A DNA stretch of 43,639 bases from Betaproteobacteria bacterium (GTDB lineage: Bacteria > Pseudomonadota > Gammaproteobacteria > Burkholderiales > SG8-39), in assembly GCA_016234705.1 (NCBI GenBank), contig JACRAS010000091.1:1-43639 (forward strand). Reading direction: 5' to 3'. Under the pieces are notes generated by a model, which saw only the letters and a list, made by a program, of their open reading frames with translations, was not told where the DNA came from and made no database searches. Shown in pieces: positions 32,500 to 40,916 of this stretch. The translations under genes and the position numbers were made by a program. The stretch's first letter is position 1; every line of letters starts with the position of its first letter.

Positions 32500-34272
32500 T
32501 CAGCGCCGGCCGAACAAATTGCAGAAGCGCAGGGCTTCGGCATAGGGAAACACGTCCTGCATCTCCCCCCCGGCAATGCGCTGCTGCGCCACCTGCCAGA
32601 ATGCGACATCGAGCAGATCGCCGTGATGGCGCATGAAACAATCGCGCACGCGGTCGTCGGTCAACAGGAAGGTGGCGAACTCCTCGGGAAAGATGTCTTT
32701 CGGCCCGACCGAATACCAGGGCTCGGCGGCCAGCTCCTGCTCCTCGGTCTGCGCCTGCGGCAGTTTGCGGAAATTGCAGTTGGCAAGATAGTCGATTTCG
32801 TCGTAATCGTAGAACACCACCCGGCCATAGCGGGTCACGCCGAAGTTCTTGAACAGCAGGTCGCCGGCGAAAATGTCGGCCGCGGCAAGCTGCTTGATCG
32901 CGCGGCCGTATTCCTCGATGACGTTGTCGCGCTGCTTGTCCTGGGCCTTGTCGAGGAAAATGTTGAGCGGCACCATGCGCCGCTCCATATACAGGTGCTT
33001 GATGACGATGGTATCGCCTTCGTCTTCGATCACCGAAGGCGCCAGGGCCCGCAACTCGTCCAGGAGTTCCGCGGTGAAGCGCTTCTTCGGAAAAGCGACA
33101 TCGGAGTATTCCAGCGTATCGGCCATGCGCCCGACGCGGTCGTGGTGCTTCACCAGCCAGTATTTTTCCTTGACCATCTGGCGCGTCACGTCCTTGGGCG
33201 GCGCGATCACGTCCTTGATCACCTTGAACACGTAAGGGTATGACGGCAGCGTAAACACCGACATCACCAGGCCGCGGATGCCGGGCGCAATGATGAAGTC
33301 GTCGCTGGAATGCCGCAGGTGGTGGAGGAAGTCGCGGTAAAAAAGATTCTTGCCGTGCTTCTGCAGACCGAGCAGCGTGTAAATCTCCCATTTCGGCTTG
33401 TACGGCAACAGGCCATGCAGGAACTGCACGTAGGCGGACGGCACCTCCATGTCCACCAGAAAATAGGCGCGGTTGGTGCTGAAAAAGGTATCGAGTTGAG
33501 CTCGCTCCAGCAGCACCGTGTCGAGAAACAGCCTGCCCTCATGATCGTGCAGCACCGGGATCACGAACGGATAGTCCTGATTGCCGTTGATCATCCTGCC
33601 GACGAGGTAGGCGCCCTTGTTGCGATAGAACAGCGACGATAGGATCTGTATCTGGTGGTTCGCCTCCAGTTGCAGCGGCCGCGGCAGGATCTTGCGCCAC
33701 ATGCGCAGCACGCAGCCGAGATCGCGGCCAAGGTCCGCGAACGGGCGCTGCAAGCCTATGTCCTGCAGCATGCGCGCAAGCGTCGGGCGCAGACCGTATT
33801 TCCCCGGATAATAAGAGCGATAGGAAGGCGGATCGGCCTCGATGTGCTCGGTCGACACCGCCGGCTGCACGAAAATGAAGTTGTTGTTGAAATAAGTCCG
33901 GTGCAGGATCCTGCAGCACACCGAATTGAAGAAGGTCTCCGCGCACTCCGGCTGCTTATGATAAGTCAGCAGGCCGATGTAGTGCAGCTTGATGTGCTGC
34001 CAGGCCGTATCGTCGATGGAATCCGCGGGAAACTTGCGCTCGATTCGCTCGATCGCCTCGATCACGCGCCTGTCGTAGAAATCGATGCGCTCGCGCGACG
34101 CCTGCTGCACCGCTGCCCAGTTGCCGGTCTCGAAGTGGCGCTTGGCCGCCTGGCAGGCTTCGCGGAAGATGCGGTAGTGCTTGTTGAACCCCTGCAGCAT
34201 CACCTGCGCGATGCTCGGCGCAAGCTCTTTCTGCTCGGACGCCGGGACGGACTGCGGGAAGGACTGCTGCAT
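32500..34272 (-). CDS. aceK: Isocitrate dehydrogenase kinase/phosphatase AceK
   Basis: This 590-residue bifunctional enzyme phosphorylates isocitrate dehydrogenase to divert isocitrate into the glyoxylate shunt and also reverses it. The N-terminal regulatory half is family-typical (HYRIFREACQAAKRHFETGNW, GLLTYHKQPECAETFFNSV). The kinase half has the glycine-poor ATP loop SDDFIIAPGIRGLVMSVFTLPSYPYVFKVIKD and the metal region FKNFGVTRYGRVVFYDYDEIDYL. It is not next to aceA or aceB. Its presence with acs and prpE indicates growth on acetate- or propionate-type substrates. Confidence 0.96.
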   Translation of the reverse strand: MQQSFPQSVPASEQKELAPSIAQVMLQGFNKHYRIFREACQAAKRHFETGNWAAVQQASRERIDFYDRRVIEAIERIERKFPADSIDDTAWQHIKLHYIGLLTYHKQPECAETFFNSVCCRILHRTYFNNNFIFVQPAVSTEHIEADPPSYRSYYPGKYGLRPTLARMLQDIGLQRPFADLGRDLGCVLRMWRKILPRPLQLEANHQIQILSSLFYRNKGAYLVGRMINGNQDYPFVIPVLHDHEGRLFLDTVLLERAQLDTFFSTNRAYFLVDMEVPSAYVQFLHGLLPYKPKWEIYTLLGLQKHGKNLFYRDFLHHLRHSSDDFIIAPGIRGLVMSVFTLPSYPYVFKVIKDVIAPPKDVTRQMVKEKYWLVKHHDRVGRMADTLEYSDVAFPKKRFTAELLDELRALAPSVIEDEGDTIVIKHLYMERRMVPLNIFLDKAQDKQRDNVIEEYGRAIKQLAAADIFAGDLLFKNFGVTRYGRVVFYDYDEIDYLANCNFRKLPQAQTEEQELAAEPWYSVGPKDIFPEEFATFLLTDDRVRDCFMRHHGDLLDVAFWQVAQQRIAGGEMQDVFPYAEALRFCNLFGRR

Positions 34273-34302
34273 GCTGCAAGACGGCGGTGCCGAAGCGCTC
34301 GC

Positions 34303-34998
34303 TTAGTCCACCCGCACGCCGTCCTCGAATTTCTCGCCGGGATCGTCCTCGGTCATGAACTCGGCCGGATAAAAAGCGCGAAAATCGGCGTACACTTTTT
34401 CGCAGGGAAAATCCGACCAGGCGCCGTGATCCTTGACGTATTCCATGTGGCGGCGCTGGCTTGCGTCATAGGGCTGGAACAGCGCGTCCGAACAGCCGTC
34501 GAACTCGGTCGGGACCACGCCGAAACGGGTGCACAGTTCGATATTGAACGCGGGCGCCGCCTTCACCCACTGGCCCTCAAGATACATTACAGCATAGCCG
34601 TGGTGCATGAAATAGGTCTTGCCGCCCATGCGCGCCTTGAGTTTTTCCGTGGTCAGATGATTGACCACGTCGGAGAGGCCGAGGGCGCAGGGGACGCCCA
34701 GCGCGCGCGCCGCGGCGACAAGCAGGATGGCCTTGGGGATGCAAAACGCCGATTTCGTCGCAAGCACATGGCTCGCGACGAAGATGCCGGCATCGGGGCG
34801 CAACCCAAACGGATCGTAGCGGATGCCGTCGCGCACGGCGTAGAACAGCTTGACCGCGCGTCCCAGGTCACTCGTCTCGGATCCCGCGGCCTGCTGCGCG
34901 AAACGGCGCACGGAGTCGCTGTCCGAATCGATAAAACGCGTGCTCCGGAGATATTCGGGACCGGGTTCCGGCTTGCTGTCGGGGGGCGTATGGATCAT
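34303..34998 (-). CDS. Transglutaminase-like (cysteine protease fold) protein
   Basis: This 231-residue protein has a transglutaminase-like core: the Cys in KSAFCIPKAILLVAAARALGVP and the His in MHHGYAVMYLEGQWVKAAPAFN occupy the catalytic positions, and a downstream acidic residue is available. No signal peptide is apparent, so it should be cytoplasmic. AGGGG precedes the ATG. It lies 30 bp upstream of aceK in the same direction, suggesting co-transcription. The physiological substrate is unknown; the family includes peptidases and amidases. Confidence 0.8.
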   Translation of the reverse strand: MIHTPPDSKPEPGPEYLRSTRFIDSDSDSVRRFAQQAAGSETSDLGRAVKLFYAVRDGIRYDPFGLRPDAGIFVASHVLATKSAFCIPKAILLVAAARALGVPCALGLSDVVNHLTTEKLKARMGGKTYFMHHGYAVMYLEGQWVKAAPAFNIELCTRFGVVPTEFDGCSDALFQPYDASQRRHMEYVKDHGAWSDFPCEKVYADFRAFYPAEFMTEDDPGEKFEDGVRVD

Positions 34999-35025
34999 AG
35001 GCCCCTATTGTAGCAAGTTCCTGGA

Positions 35026-36417
35026 CTATTTTTCTCCCGTCATTGCCTCCGGCCGCACCCAGGCATCGAACTGCTCCGCCGTGACATGGCCCAGCGCCAG
35101 CGCCGCTTCCCTCAGAGTCTCGCCGTTCTGGTGAGCCCGTTTGGCGATCTCGGCCGCCTTGTCGTAGCCGATACGCGGATTGAGGGCGGTCACCAGCATG
35201 AGCGAGTTCGCGAGCAGCGCCGCTATGCGCTCGCGCCTGGGCTCAATGCCCGCCGCACAATGCGCGTCGAAGCTGGCCGCGCCGTCGGCCAACAAGCGCG
35301 CGCTTTGCAGGAAATTGTGGATGATCAGCGGTTTGAACGCATTGAGCTCGAAGTTGCCCGAGGCGCCGCCGATGTTGATCGCGACATCGTTGCCCATGAC
35401 CTGGGCGCAAAGCATGGCGAGCGCTTCCGCCTGGGTCGGGTTGACCTTGCCCGGCATGATCGAGCTGCCCGGCTCGTTCTCGGGAAGAGCGAGCTCGCCG
35501 ATGCCGCAGCGCGGTCCCGAGGCAAGCCAGCGCACGTCGTTGGCGATCTTGGTGAGCGATGCAGCGAGGGTCTTGAGCGCGCCGTGGGCGTGCACCAGGG
35601 CGTCGTGCGCGGCCAGTGCCTCGAATTTGTTGCGCGCCGTCACCAACGGCAGCCCGGTGCGGCGGGCGAGTTCCCTGGCCACGCACCGGCCGAATTCGGG
35701 ATGCGCGTTCAGGCCGGTGCCGACCGCGGTGCCACCCAGCGCCAGCTCGCACAAATGCGTCTGCGCCGCCTGCGCGTGGGCAATGCCATGCTCCAACTGG
35801 GCGACATAGCCGGAGAATTCCTGTCCCAGCGTCAGGGGCGTGGCGTCCTGCAGGTGGGTGCGCCCGATTTTGACGATGCCGGCAAATGCAGCCGACTTCG
35901 CCGCCAGCGTATCGCGCAGCCGGCGCAATGCCGGCACCAGCGCGCCGCTTATCGCCTGCACCGCCGCTACGTGCATGGCAGTGGGAAAAACGTCGTTCGA
36001 GGACTGGCCTCGGTTCACGTCGTCGTTGGGATGGACCAGGCGCGCCTCGCCGCGCTCGCCGCCCATCAGTTCGGAAGCACGGTTCGCCAGCACCTCGTTC
36101 AGGTTCATGTTGGTCTGGGTGCCCGAGCCGGTCTGCCACACCAGCAGCGGAAACTCGTCGTCCCACTTGCCCGCGAGCACCTCGTCCGCGGCGGCGACGA
36201 TGGCCTCGGCCTTGGCCGCGGCGAGCGCGCCCAGTTCCGCATTCACCGTCGCGCAGGCGCGCTTGACCAGCGCCAGCGCCAGAATCAGCTCGCGCGGCAT
36301 GCGCTCGCCGGAAATGCGGAAATGCGCGAGCGCGCGCTGGGTCTGCGCGCCCCACAGGCGCGCGGCCGGGACTTCGATCTGGCCGAAACTGTCGTGTTCG
36401 ATACGGTGTGGCGTCAT
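35026..36417 (-). CDS. fumC: Class II fumarate hydratase
   Basis: This 463-residue fumarase/aspartase-superfamily enzyme has the signature [17 protein letters not shown], the substrate-binding [23 protein letters not shown] and [20 protein letters not shown]. It is iron-free and oxygen-stable, complementing the Fe-S fumarase at 28.1 kb. It is likely the first gene of fumC-transglutaminase-aceK. Immediately upstream is the inverted copy of the repeat element with the fifth 51-bp hairpin, in which its promoter would have to lie. Confidence 0.95.
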   Translation of the reverse strand: MTPHRIEHDSFGQIEVPAARLWGAQTQRALAHFRISGERMPRELILALALVKRACATVNAELGALAAAKAEAIVAAADEVLAGKWDDEFPLLVWQTGSGTQTNMNLNEVLANRASELMGGERGEARLVHPNDDVNRGQSSNDVFPTAMHVAAVQAISGALVPALRRLRDTLAAKSAAFAGIVKIGRTHLQDATPLTLGQEFSGYVAQLEHGIAHAQAAQTHLCELALGGTAVGTGLNAHPEFGRCVARELARRTGLPLVTARNKFEALAAHDALVHAHGALKTLAASLTKIANDVRWLASGPRCGIGELALPENEPGSSIMPGKVNPTQAEALAMLCAQVMGNDVAINIGGASGNFELNAFKPLIIHNFLQSARLLADGAASFDAHCAAGIEPRRERIAALLANSLMLVTALNPRIGYDKAAEIAKRAHQNGETLREAALALGHVTAEQFDAWVRPEAMTGEK

Positions 36418-36426
36418 GATTCGCTC

Positions 36427-36704
36427 CTATAGGTGGCGACTTGAATCGCGTCCGCCGTTGTTGCAGCGTTGCGATTTTGAATAAAACCCCAGCACTGCCA
36501 TTGATTTTATCCATAACCGTGTATTTGGTGCGGATGCGCTTTTCATCCGTACCAAATACACGGTTGGCGCGCGCGAGCGCGCAATGACTGCTCCTCGACA
36601 GCCCCCAGATATACCGGGGTAGTTCGAACTGCCGCGGCCCCGCTTGCGCGGACGGCAGCCGTCCGTGCGCAATCGGCGATCTTGTATAAAACCCCCGCGC
36701 CTTG
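36427..36704. repeat. Dispersed repeat element, inverted copy of the 14.0-14.6 kb repeat
   Basis: This fills the 287-bp gap between fumC and dtd. Read on the minus strand, the modules occur in an order recognisable from the tandem array: a GGGGGTTTTAT-like box, a CAAGATCGCCG motif, the hairpin GCGCGGACGG/CCGTCCGTGCGC, CATTGCGCGCTCGCGCGCGCC, the 51-bp type A hairpin, GGATAAA, a GGGGTTTTATTC box and ATCGCAACGCTG. The outermost parts lie within a few bases of the flanking genes. No protein-coding gene or tRNA is seen. Confidence 0.85.
36515..36565. repeat. 51-bp hairpin unit 5 (type A arms)
   Basis: The arms begin AACCGTGTATTTGG and pair fully except for one G-T wobble. The core GATGCGCTTTTCATC is the reverse complement of the array core with one loop substitution. 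Length and arm/core proportions (18-15-18) are identical to the four units 22 kb away, although half of the arm sequence differs. Confidence 0.9.
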
Positions 36705-37154
36705 CTACCGGACCGGTTCGACCCTGAGCCAGATGGTCACCGGCCCGTCGTTGGTGAGGCTCACTTGCATGTGCGCGCCGAAACGCCCGGTTTCGACCGC
36801 GGCATACGACGCGCGCGCCCGGGCGACGAAGTAATCGAACAGCCGCTCGCCGTCCGCAGGCGGCGCGGCAGGCGTGAAGCTGGGGCGCATGCCCTTATGC
36901 GTATCTGCGGCGAGCGTGAACTGCGGCACCAGCAGCAGGCCGCCCTGGACTTCGCGCAGGCTCAGGTTCATTTTGCCCCCGGCGTCGGCAAACACCCGGT
37001 ATCCGAGCACGCGTTCAAGCAAGCGGTCGGCTTCCGCTTCGCTGTCGCCGCGTTCGGCGCAGACGAGCACCAACAGGCCCGGACCGATTTTGCCGACACT
37101 TGCCCCTTCGACCTCGACTTCAGCCTGCGCGACGCGCTGCAGCAGCCCGATCAT
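36705..37154 (-). CDS. dtd: D-aminoacyl-tRNA deacylase
   Basis: This 149-residue enzyme removes D-amino acids (and glycine from tRNA-Ala) to protect translation. [17 protein letters not shown] at the N-terminus, [18 protein letters not shown] (the SQxxL-type active-site region, here with Pro for Ser) and the C-terminal [13 protein letters not shown] (the Gly-Pro motif responsible for chiral proofreading) are present. Length is normal. It is flanked by the repeat element on its 3' side and by a GlcG/HbpS-type gene upstream. Confidence 0.94.
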   Translation of the reverse strand: MIGLLQRVAQAEVEVEGASVGKIGPGLLVLVCAERGDSEAEADRLLERVLGYRVFADAGGKMNLSLREVQGGLLLVPQFTLAADTHKGMRPSFTPAAPPADGERLFDYFVARARASYAAVETGRFGAHMQVSLTNDGPVTIWLRVEPVR

Positions 37155-37191
37155 TGGGAAATAAATCGGTATGCTGGCGCCCGGCGCATGC

Positions 37192-37249
37192 TACGAAGCG
37201 AGCGCGTTCGCGCCCGGCCGACGTTACGAAGCGAGCGCGTTCGCGCCCG
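37192..37249. repeat. 33-bp tandem duplication at the 3' end of the GlcG/HbpS-type gene
   Basis: TACGAAGCGAGCGCGTTCGC plus CCCG occurs at 37192-37216 and again at 37225-37249, a 33-bp period with 25 identical bases. The right copy encodes the protein's last residues (GANALAS) and stop; the left copy would encode the same ending again but lies after the stop. Confidence 0.85.
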
Positions 37250-37625
37250 CTTGTGCGATTTGCTCGTCCTCGTGCGACTGCACGCCGGAGACACCGATGC
37301 CGCCGACGCATTCGCCCTGGTACATGATCGGGATTCCCCCTTGTACCGGCAACACGGGCATTTTCAGCATCGACAAACGCCCATCCTTGATCCGATCTTC
37401 CCACATCTTGGTCGAGCGGCGCGAGATCGCGGCACTGCGTCCTTTCAGCGTGGCAATCTCGGCATTCGCCGGGGTGGCGCCGTCCATGCGCTGAAGCATC
37501 AGCGGGTGGCCGCCGTCATCGAGTATGACGATGACGACGTTCCAGTTGTTCTTGCGCGCCTCGGCCTCGCAGGCCGCCATAATTTTCTTGCAATCGTCCA
37601 GGGTCAGACAGGGTTTAGTTTTCAT
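37224..37625 (-). CDS. GlcG/HbpS-family (DUF336) heme-binding-like protein
   Basis: This 133-residue protein is read from the ATG at 37625 (GGAA upstream). The fold pattern VVIVILDDGGHPLMLQRMDGATPANAEIATLKGRSAA, then LPVQGGIPIMYQGECVGGIGVSGVQSHEDEQIAQAGANAL, is that of the HbpS/GlcG family. Members bind heme or cobalamin-like ligands or occur as accessory proteins beside alcohol, diol and glycolate enzymes. No signal peptide is seen here, unlike secreted HbpS. Function in this organism is unknown. Its final codons lie within a 33-bp duplication. Confidence 0.85.
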   Translation of the reverse strand: MKTKPCLTLDDCKKIMAACEAEARKNNWNVVIVILDDGGHPLMLQRMDGATPANAEIATLKGRSAAISRRSTKMWEDRIKDGRLSMLKMPVLPVQGGIPIMYQGECVGGIGVSGVQSHEDEQIAQAGANALAS

Positions 37626-37819
37626 AGGATTCCAAGTAATTCCATTTCTCATTCAATAAGGCATCAATAATCCAAGACCAGACGACGATAGACTGGATTT
37701 CAGAGAGTTTCACGTAGAACTATTAACACTCTTTTGAAGTGGAAATGGAATAAGTTCGTGCTTTAGTTTTTGATAATGTGAGGCGGGTATCGCAGTCCGA
37801 AACGACACCGGCCCGCTCC

Positions 37820-39721
37820 TCACGCTTTACCCGCTATCGCATCGCTTACCTGCTGCAGCGCGCCCGGGTCCTCGATGGTGGTGAGGTCGCCCGGATCGCG
37901 CCCGTCGCAGATCGCCTGAATCGAGCGGCGCAGCACCTTGCCAGAACGCGTCTTGGGCAGCAGCGTCACGAAATGTACCCGCGCCGGCCGTCCGATCGCG
38001 CCGAGCTGCTGGTCCACCGTCTTCATGATGTCGCCTTCGAGTTTCATGCGCCCTGCGCTGCTTTCGATCTGGCCCGGGTCCTTGAGCACGGCAAACGCCA
38101 CCGGCACCTGCCCTTTCAACTGGTCGGCGGCGCCGATCACGGCGACTTCCGCGATCGCCGGGTGCGAACTGATAGCCTCCTCGATTTCGCGCGTGCCCAG
38201 GCGGTGCCCGGCGACATTGATCACGTCGTCGGTGCGGCCGAGGATAAAATAATAGCCGTCCTTGTCGCGTATGCCCCAGTCGAAGGTCGAATACACCAGC
38301 TTGCCGGGAATGGTTTCGAAATAGGTCTTGACGAAGCGCTCGTCGTCGCCCCACACCGTGCTCATGCAGCCCGGCGGCAGCGGCGGCACGATGACCACCA
38401 CCCCTTTTTCGCCGGTAACCACTTCCTCAGTCGTGGTTTCGTGCAACAGCTTCACGTTGTAGCCATAGGCGGCGAAGGACGGGCTGCCGAACTTGATCGG
38501 CGTCTGCTCCACCCCCGGCACCGAGGTCATCAGCGGCCAGCCGGTTTCGGTCTGCCAGTAATGGTCGATCACCGGCCGGCCCAAGCCCTCGGTGATCCAG
38601 CGGTGACTCGGCTCGTCCAGCGGCTCGCCTGCAAGAAACAAGTACCGTAGCGAAGACAGGTCGTATTTTTTCAGGAAGGCCTGATCCTGCTTTTTCAGCA
38701 CGCGGATGGCGGTGGGCGCGCTGAACATGACCGTGACTTTGTACTTTTCCACTATTTTCCACAGGATCCCGGCATCGGGACGCACCGGCGTGCCTTCGTA
38801 CATGATGGTCGCCATGCCGGCGATCAGTGGTCCGTAAATAATGTAGGAATGGCCGACGACCCAGCCGATATCCGAGGTGGAAAAATAGGTCTCGCCGGCG
38901 TTGCCGCAATAGATGTGTTTCATCGACGCGGCCAGCGCGACCGCATGCCCGCCGACGTCGCGCTGCACCCCCTTCGGATGGCCGGTAGTGCCCGAAGTGT
39001 AAAGGATGTAGGAGGACTCGTTCGATTCCAGCCAGACGCAGGGCACTTGCGCGTTCATGTGCTGCGCGCGCAATTCGGCCCAGTCGAGGTCGCGCCCGGC
39101 AACGCGTGCCATGCCCGGATCGAGGCCACGGTCGAACAGAATCACTTTTGCCGGCGGAAATTTTGCCAGCCGGAGCGCCTCGTCCAGCAGCGGTTTGTAC
39201 GGCACGACTTTTCCCGCGCGCGAGCCTGCGTCGGCACTGATCACGAGCTTGGGGCTGGCGTCGTCGATGCGGCTCGCGAGGCTATGCGAAGCGAAACCGC
39301 CGAACACCACTGAATGGATGGCGCCGATGCGGGCGCAGGCGAGGATGGCAAAACAGGCTTCGGGGATCATCGGCATGTAGATCAGCACGCGGTCGCCTTT
39401 GCCCACGCCCAGGCCCTGCATCATGGCGGCACAGCGATTGACCTCGGCGTGCAGCTCGCGGAAGCTGTAGGTCTTCTCGGTATCGGTTTCGGTGGAGACA
39501 AAAATCAGCGCATTCTGGTCGGCCCGGTCCTGCAGGTGGCGATCGACCGCGTTATGGCAAAGATTGGTCTCACCGCCGACGAACCACCTGGCAAACGGCG
39601 GCCGGCTGTAATCCAGCACCTTGACTAAAGGTTTCTGCCAATGGATCAGCCTGGACTGTTCGCCCCAGAATCCCTCGGGATCGCTGATCGATCGCTGGTG
39701 GAATTCCTTATAAGTGGTCAT
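37820..39721 (-). CDS. prpE: Propionyl-CoA synthetase (propionate-CoA ligase)
   Basis: This 633-residue AMP-forming synthetase starts MTTYKEFHQRSISDPEGFWGEQ. The P-loop is ILYTSGTTGHPKGVQRD, followed by DIGWVVGHSYIIYGPL, and the specificity region is DHYWQTETGWPL, the PrpE form rather than the acetate form TWWQTE. GRTDDVINVAGHRLGT and the C-terminal KTRSGKVLRRSIQ lysine motif are intact. It converts propionate (or acrylate) plus CoA and ATP to the CoA ester. It is directly downstream of acuI in the same direction, 46 bp apart. Confidence 0.93.
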   Translation of the reverse strand: MTTYKEFHQRSISDPEGFWGEQSRLIHWQKPLVKVLDYSRPPFARWFVGGETNLCHNAVDRHLQDRADQNALIFVSTETDTEKTYSFRELHAEVNRCAAMMQGLGVGKGDRVLIYMPMIPEACFAILACARIGAIHSVVFGGFASHSLASRIDDASPKLVISADAGSRAGKVVPYKPLLDEALRLAKFPPAKVILFDRGLDPGMARVAGRDLDWAELRAQHMNAQVPCVWLESNESSYILYTSGTTGHPKGVQRDVGGHAVALAASMKHIYCGNAGETYFSTSDIGWVVGHSYIIYGPLIAGMATIMYEGTPVRPDAGILWKIVEKYKVTVMFSAPTAIRVLKKQDQAFLKKYDLSSLRYLFLAGEPLDEPSHRWITEGLGRPVIDHYWQTETGWPLMTSVPGVEQTPIKFGSPSFAAYGYNVKLLHETTTEEVVTGEKGVVVIVPPLPPGCMSTVWGDDERFVKTYFETIPGKLVYSTFDWGIRDKDGYYFILGRTDDVINVAGHRLGTREIEEAISSHPAIAEVAVIGAADQLKGQVPVAFAVLKDPGQIESSAGRMKLEGDIMKTVDQQLGAIGRPARVHFVTLLPKTRSGKVLRRSIQAICDGRDPGDLTTIEDPGALQQVSDAIAGKA

Positions 39722-39767
39722 CGCCTTCTCCTCCTTGCTCTTGCCTCCCCCTGAGGGAGAGGAATGG

Positions 39768-40760
39768 TTAGGCCGCCAGGTCCACCACGATACGCCCCTT
39801 GGCCTTGCCCTTGATGAAACCGTCGAACACCCCGGGTAATTGCTCGAAGGCGATGGTGCGGGTCATGCCGGCGAGATGCCTGGGCTTCATGTCCGTGGCC
39901 AGGCGCTGCCACACCTGCCGCCGCAATGGCATGGGCGTGTAGCCGGAATCGATGCCGAGCAGGCAGGCCCCGCGCAAGATGAACGGCAGCACGGTGGTGT
40001 TGAGCGTGGTGCTCGCCGCGAGACCGATGCTGGCGATGGTGCCGCCCGGCTGCATGGTGCTCGCCATCCAGGCAAGGACTTCGCCCCCCAGGTTATCCAC
40101 CGCGCCCGCCCACAGCGCCTTGTCCAGCGGCCGGATCTTGGCCAGATCCAGGCTTTGGCGCAGCCTCACTTCCTTCGCGCCCAAGCCCTTGAGGTAATCG
40201 GTTTCGGCCTCCTTGCCGGTCAGCGCGACCACCTGATAGCCCAGGCCGGCGAGGATATCCACCGCGATCGAGCCGACGCCACCGCTGGCGCCGGAGACGA
40301 TCACCGGTCCCTTGGCCGGCGCAAGGCCGTTTGCCTCCATGCGCACCACGCCCAGCGCGGCGGTATAGCCCGCCGTACCCAGAGCCATGGCCTCGAACAG
40401 GTTCAGGCCGCGGGGCATGGGCACCACCCAGTCGGCCGGCATGCGCGCATATTCGGCGTAACCGCCGTGGTGCGCCACGCCGATATCGTAGCTGGTGGCG
40501 ATCACCGCATCGCCTTTCTTGAAGCGCGCGTCGCCCGACTCGACCACGGTGCCCGACAAGTCGATACCGCCGACGCAAGGAAAGCGGCGGATGATCTTGC
40601 CCGCGCCGGTGGCGGCGAGCGCGTCCTTGTAATTGACGCCCGAATAGGCAACTCGTATCACTACCTCGCCTGGATCGAGTTCATCCAGCGTCATGTCGAC
40701 GAATGCAGCGACGATTTTCTTGTCCGCTTCGTTGATGCGGTACGCCTTAAACTTTTCCAT
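39768..40760 (-). CDS. acuI: Acryloyl-CoA reductase (NADPH), AcuI/YhdH family
   Basis: This 330-residue zinc-independent medium-chain reductase has YSGVNYKDALAATGAGKIIRRFPCVGGIDLSGTVVES at the N-terminus, the Rossmann motif VIVSGASGGVGSIAVDIL and the C-terminal AFEQLPGVFDGFIKGKAKGRIVV. AcuI reduces toxic acryloyl-CoA to propionyl-CoA. Next to prpE this makes a two-step acrylate to propionyl-CoA route. Downstream enzymes (methylcitrate or methylmalonyl pathway) and a DMSP lyase are not visible in the window. Confidence 0.92.
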   Translation of the reverse strand: MEKFKAYRINEADKKIVAAFVDMTLDELDPGEVVIRVAYSGVNYKDALAATGAGKIIRRFPCVGGIDLSGTVVESGDARFKKGDAVIATSYDIGVAHHGGYAEYARMPADWVVPMPRGLNLFEAMALGTAGYTAALGVVRMEANGLAPAKGPVIVSGASGGVGSIAVDILAGLGYQVVALTGKEAETDYLKGLGAKEVRLRQSLDLAKIRPLDKALWAGAVDNLGGEVLAWMASTMQPGGTIASIGLAASTTLNTTVLPFILRGACLLGIDSGYTPMPLRRQVWQRLATDMKPRHLAGMTRTIAFEQLPGVFDGFIKGKAKGRIVVDLAA

Positions 40761-40782
40761 GTCGGGTCCTCCAAAAAAGAAA

Positions 40783-40916
40783 CTAGTATCTAGAGACTAG
40801 TTTCTAGATACTAGAAACTAGATGAATATTCGGCCGCGCCGGAGGCGCGGCGTGTAAACGGCGCGGCTTCGCCGCGCTGACTTCGTCTAGTCTCTAGTTT
40901 CTAGTCTCTAGTTTCT
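40783..40916. repeat. CTAG-rich inverted-repeat array with GC hairpins
   Basis: Ten CTAG tetranucleotides occur in about 130 bp: six in the left block (40783-40822) and four in the right block (40888-40911). The left block itself folds (CTAGTATCTAGA with TCTAGATACTAG) and is partly complementary to the right block (CTAGTCTCTAGTTTCTAG). Between them lie two GC-rich stems, CCGCGCC-GGA-GGCGCGG and GCGCGGC-TTC-GCCGCGC. The right end overlaps the lpdA stop codon (TAG at 40915-40917). Confidence 0.88.
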
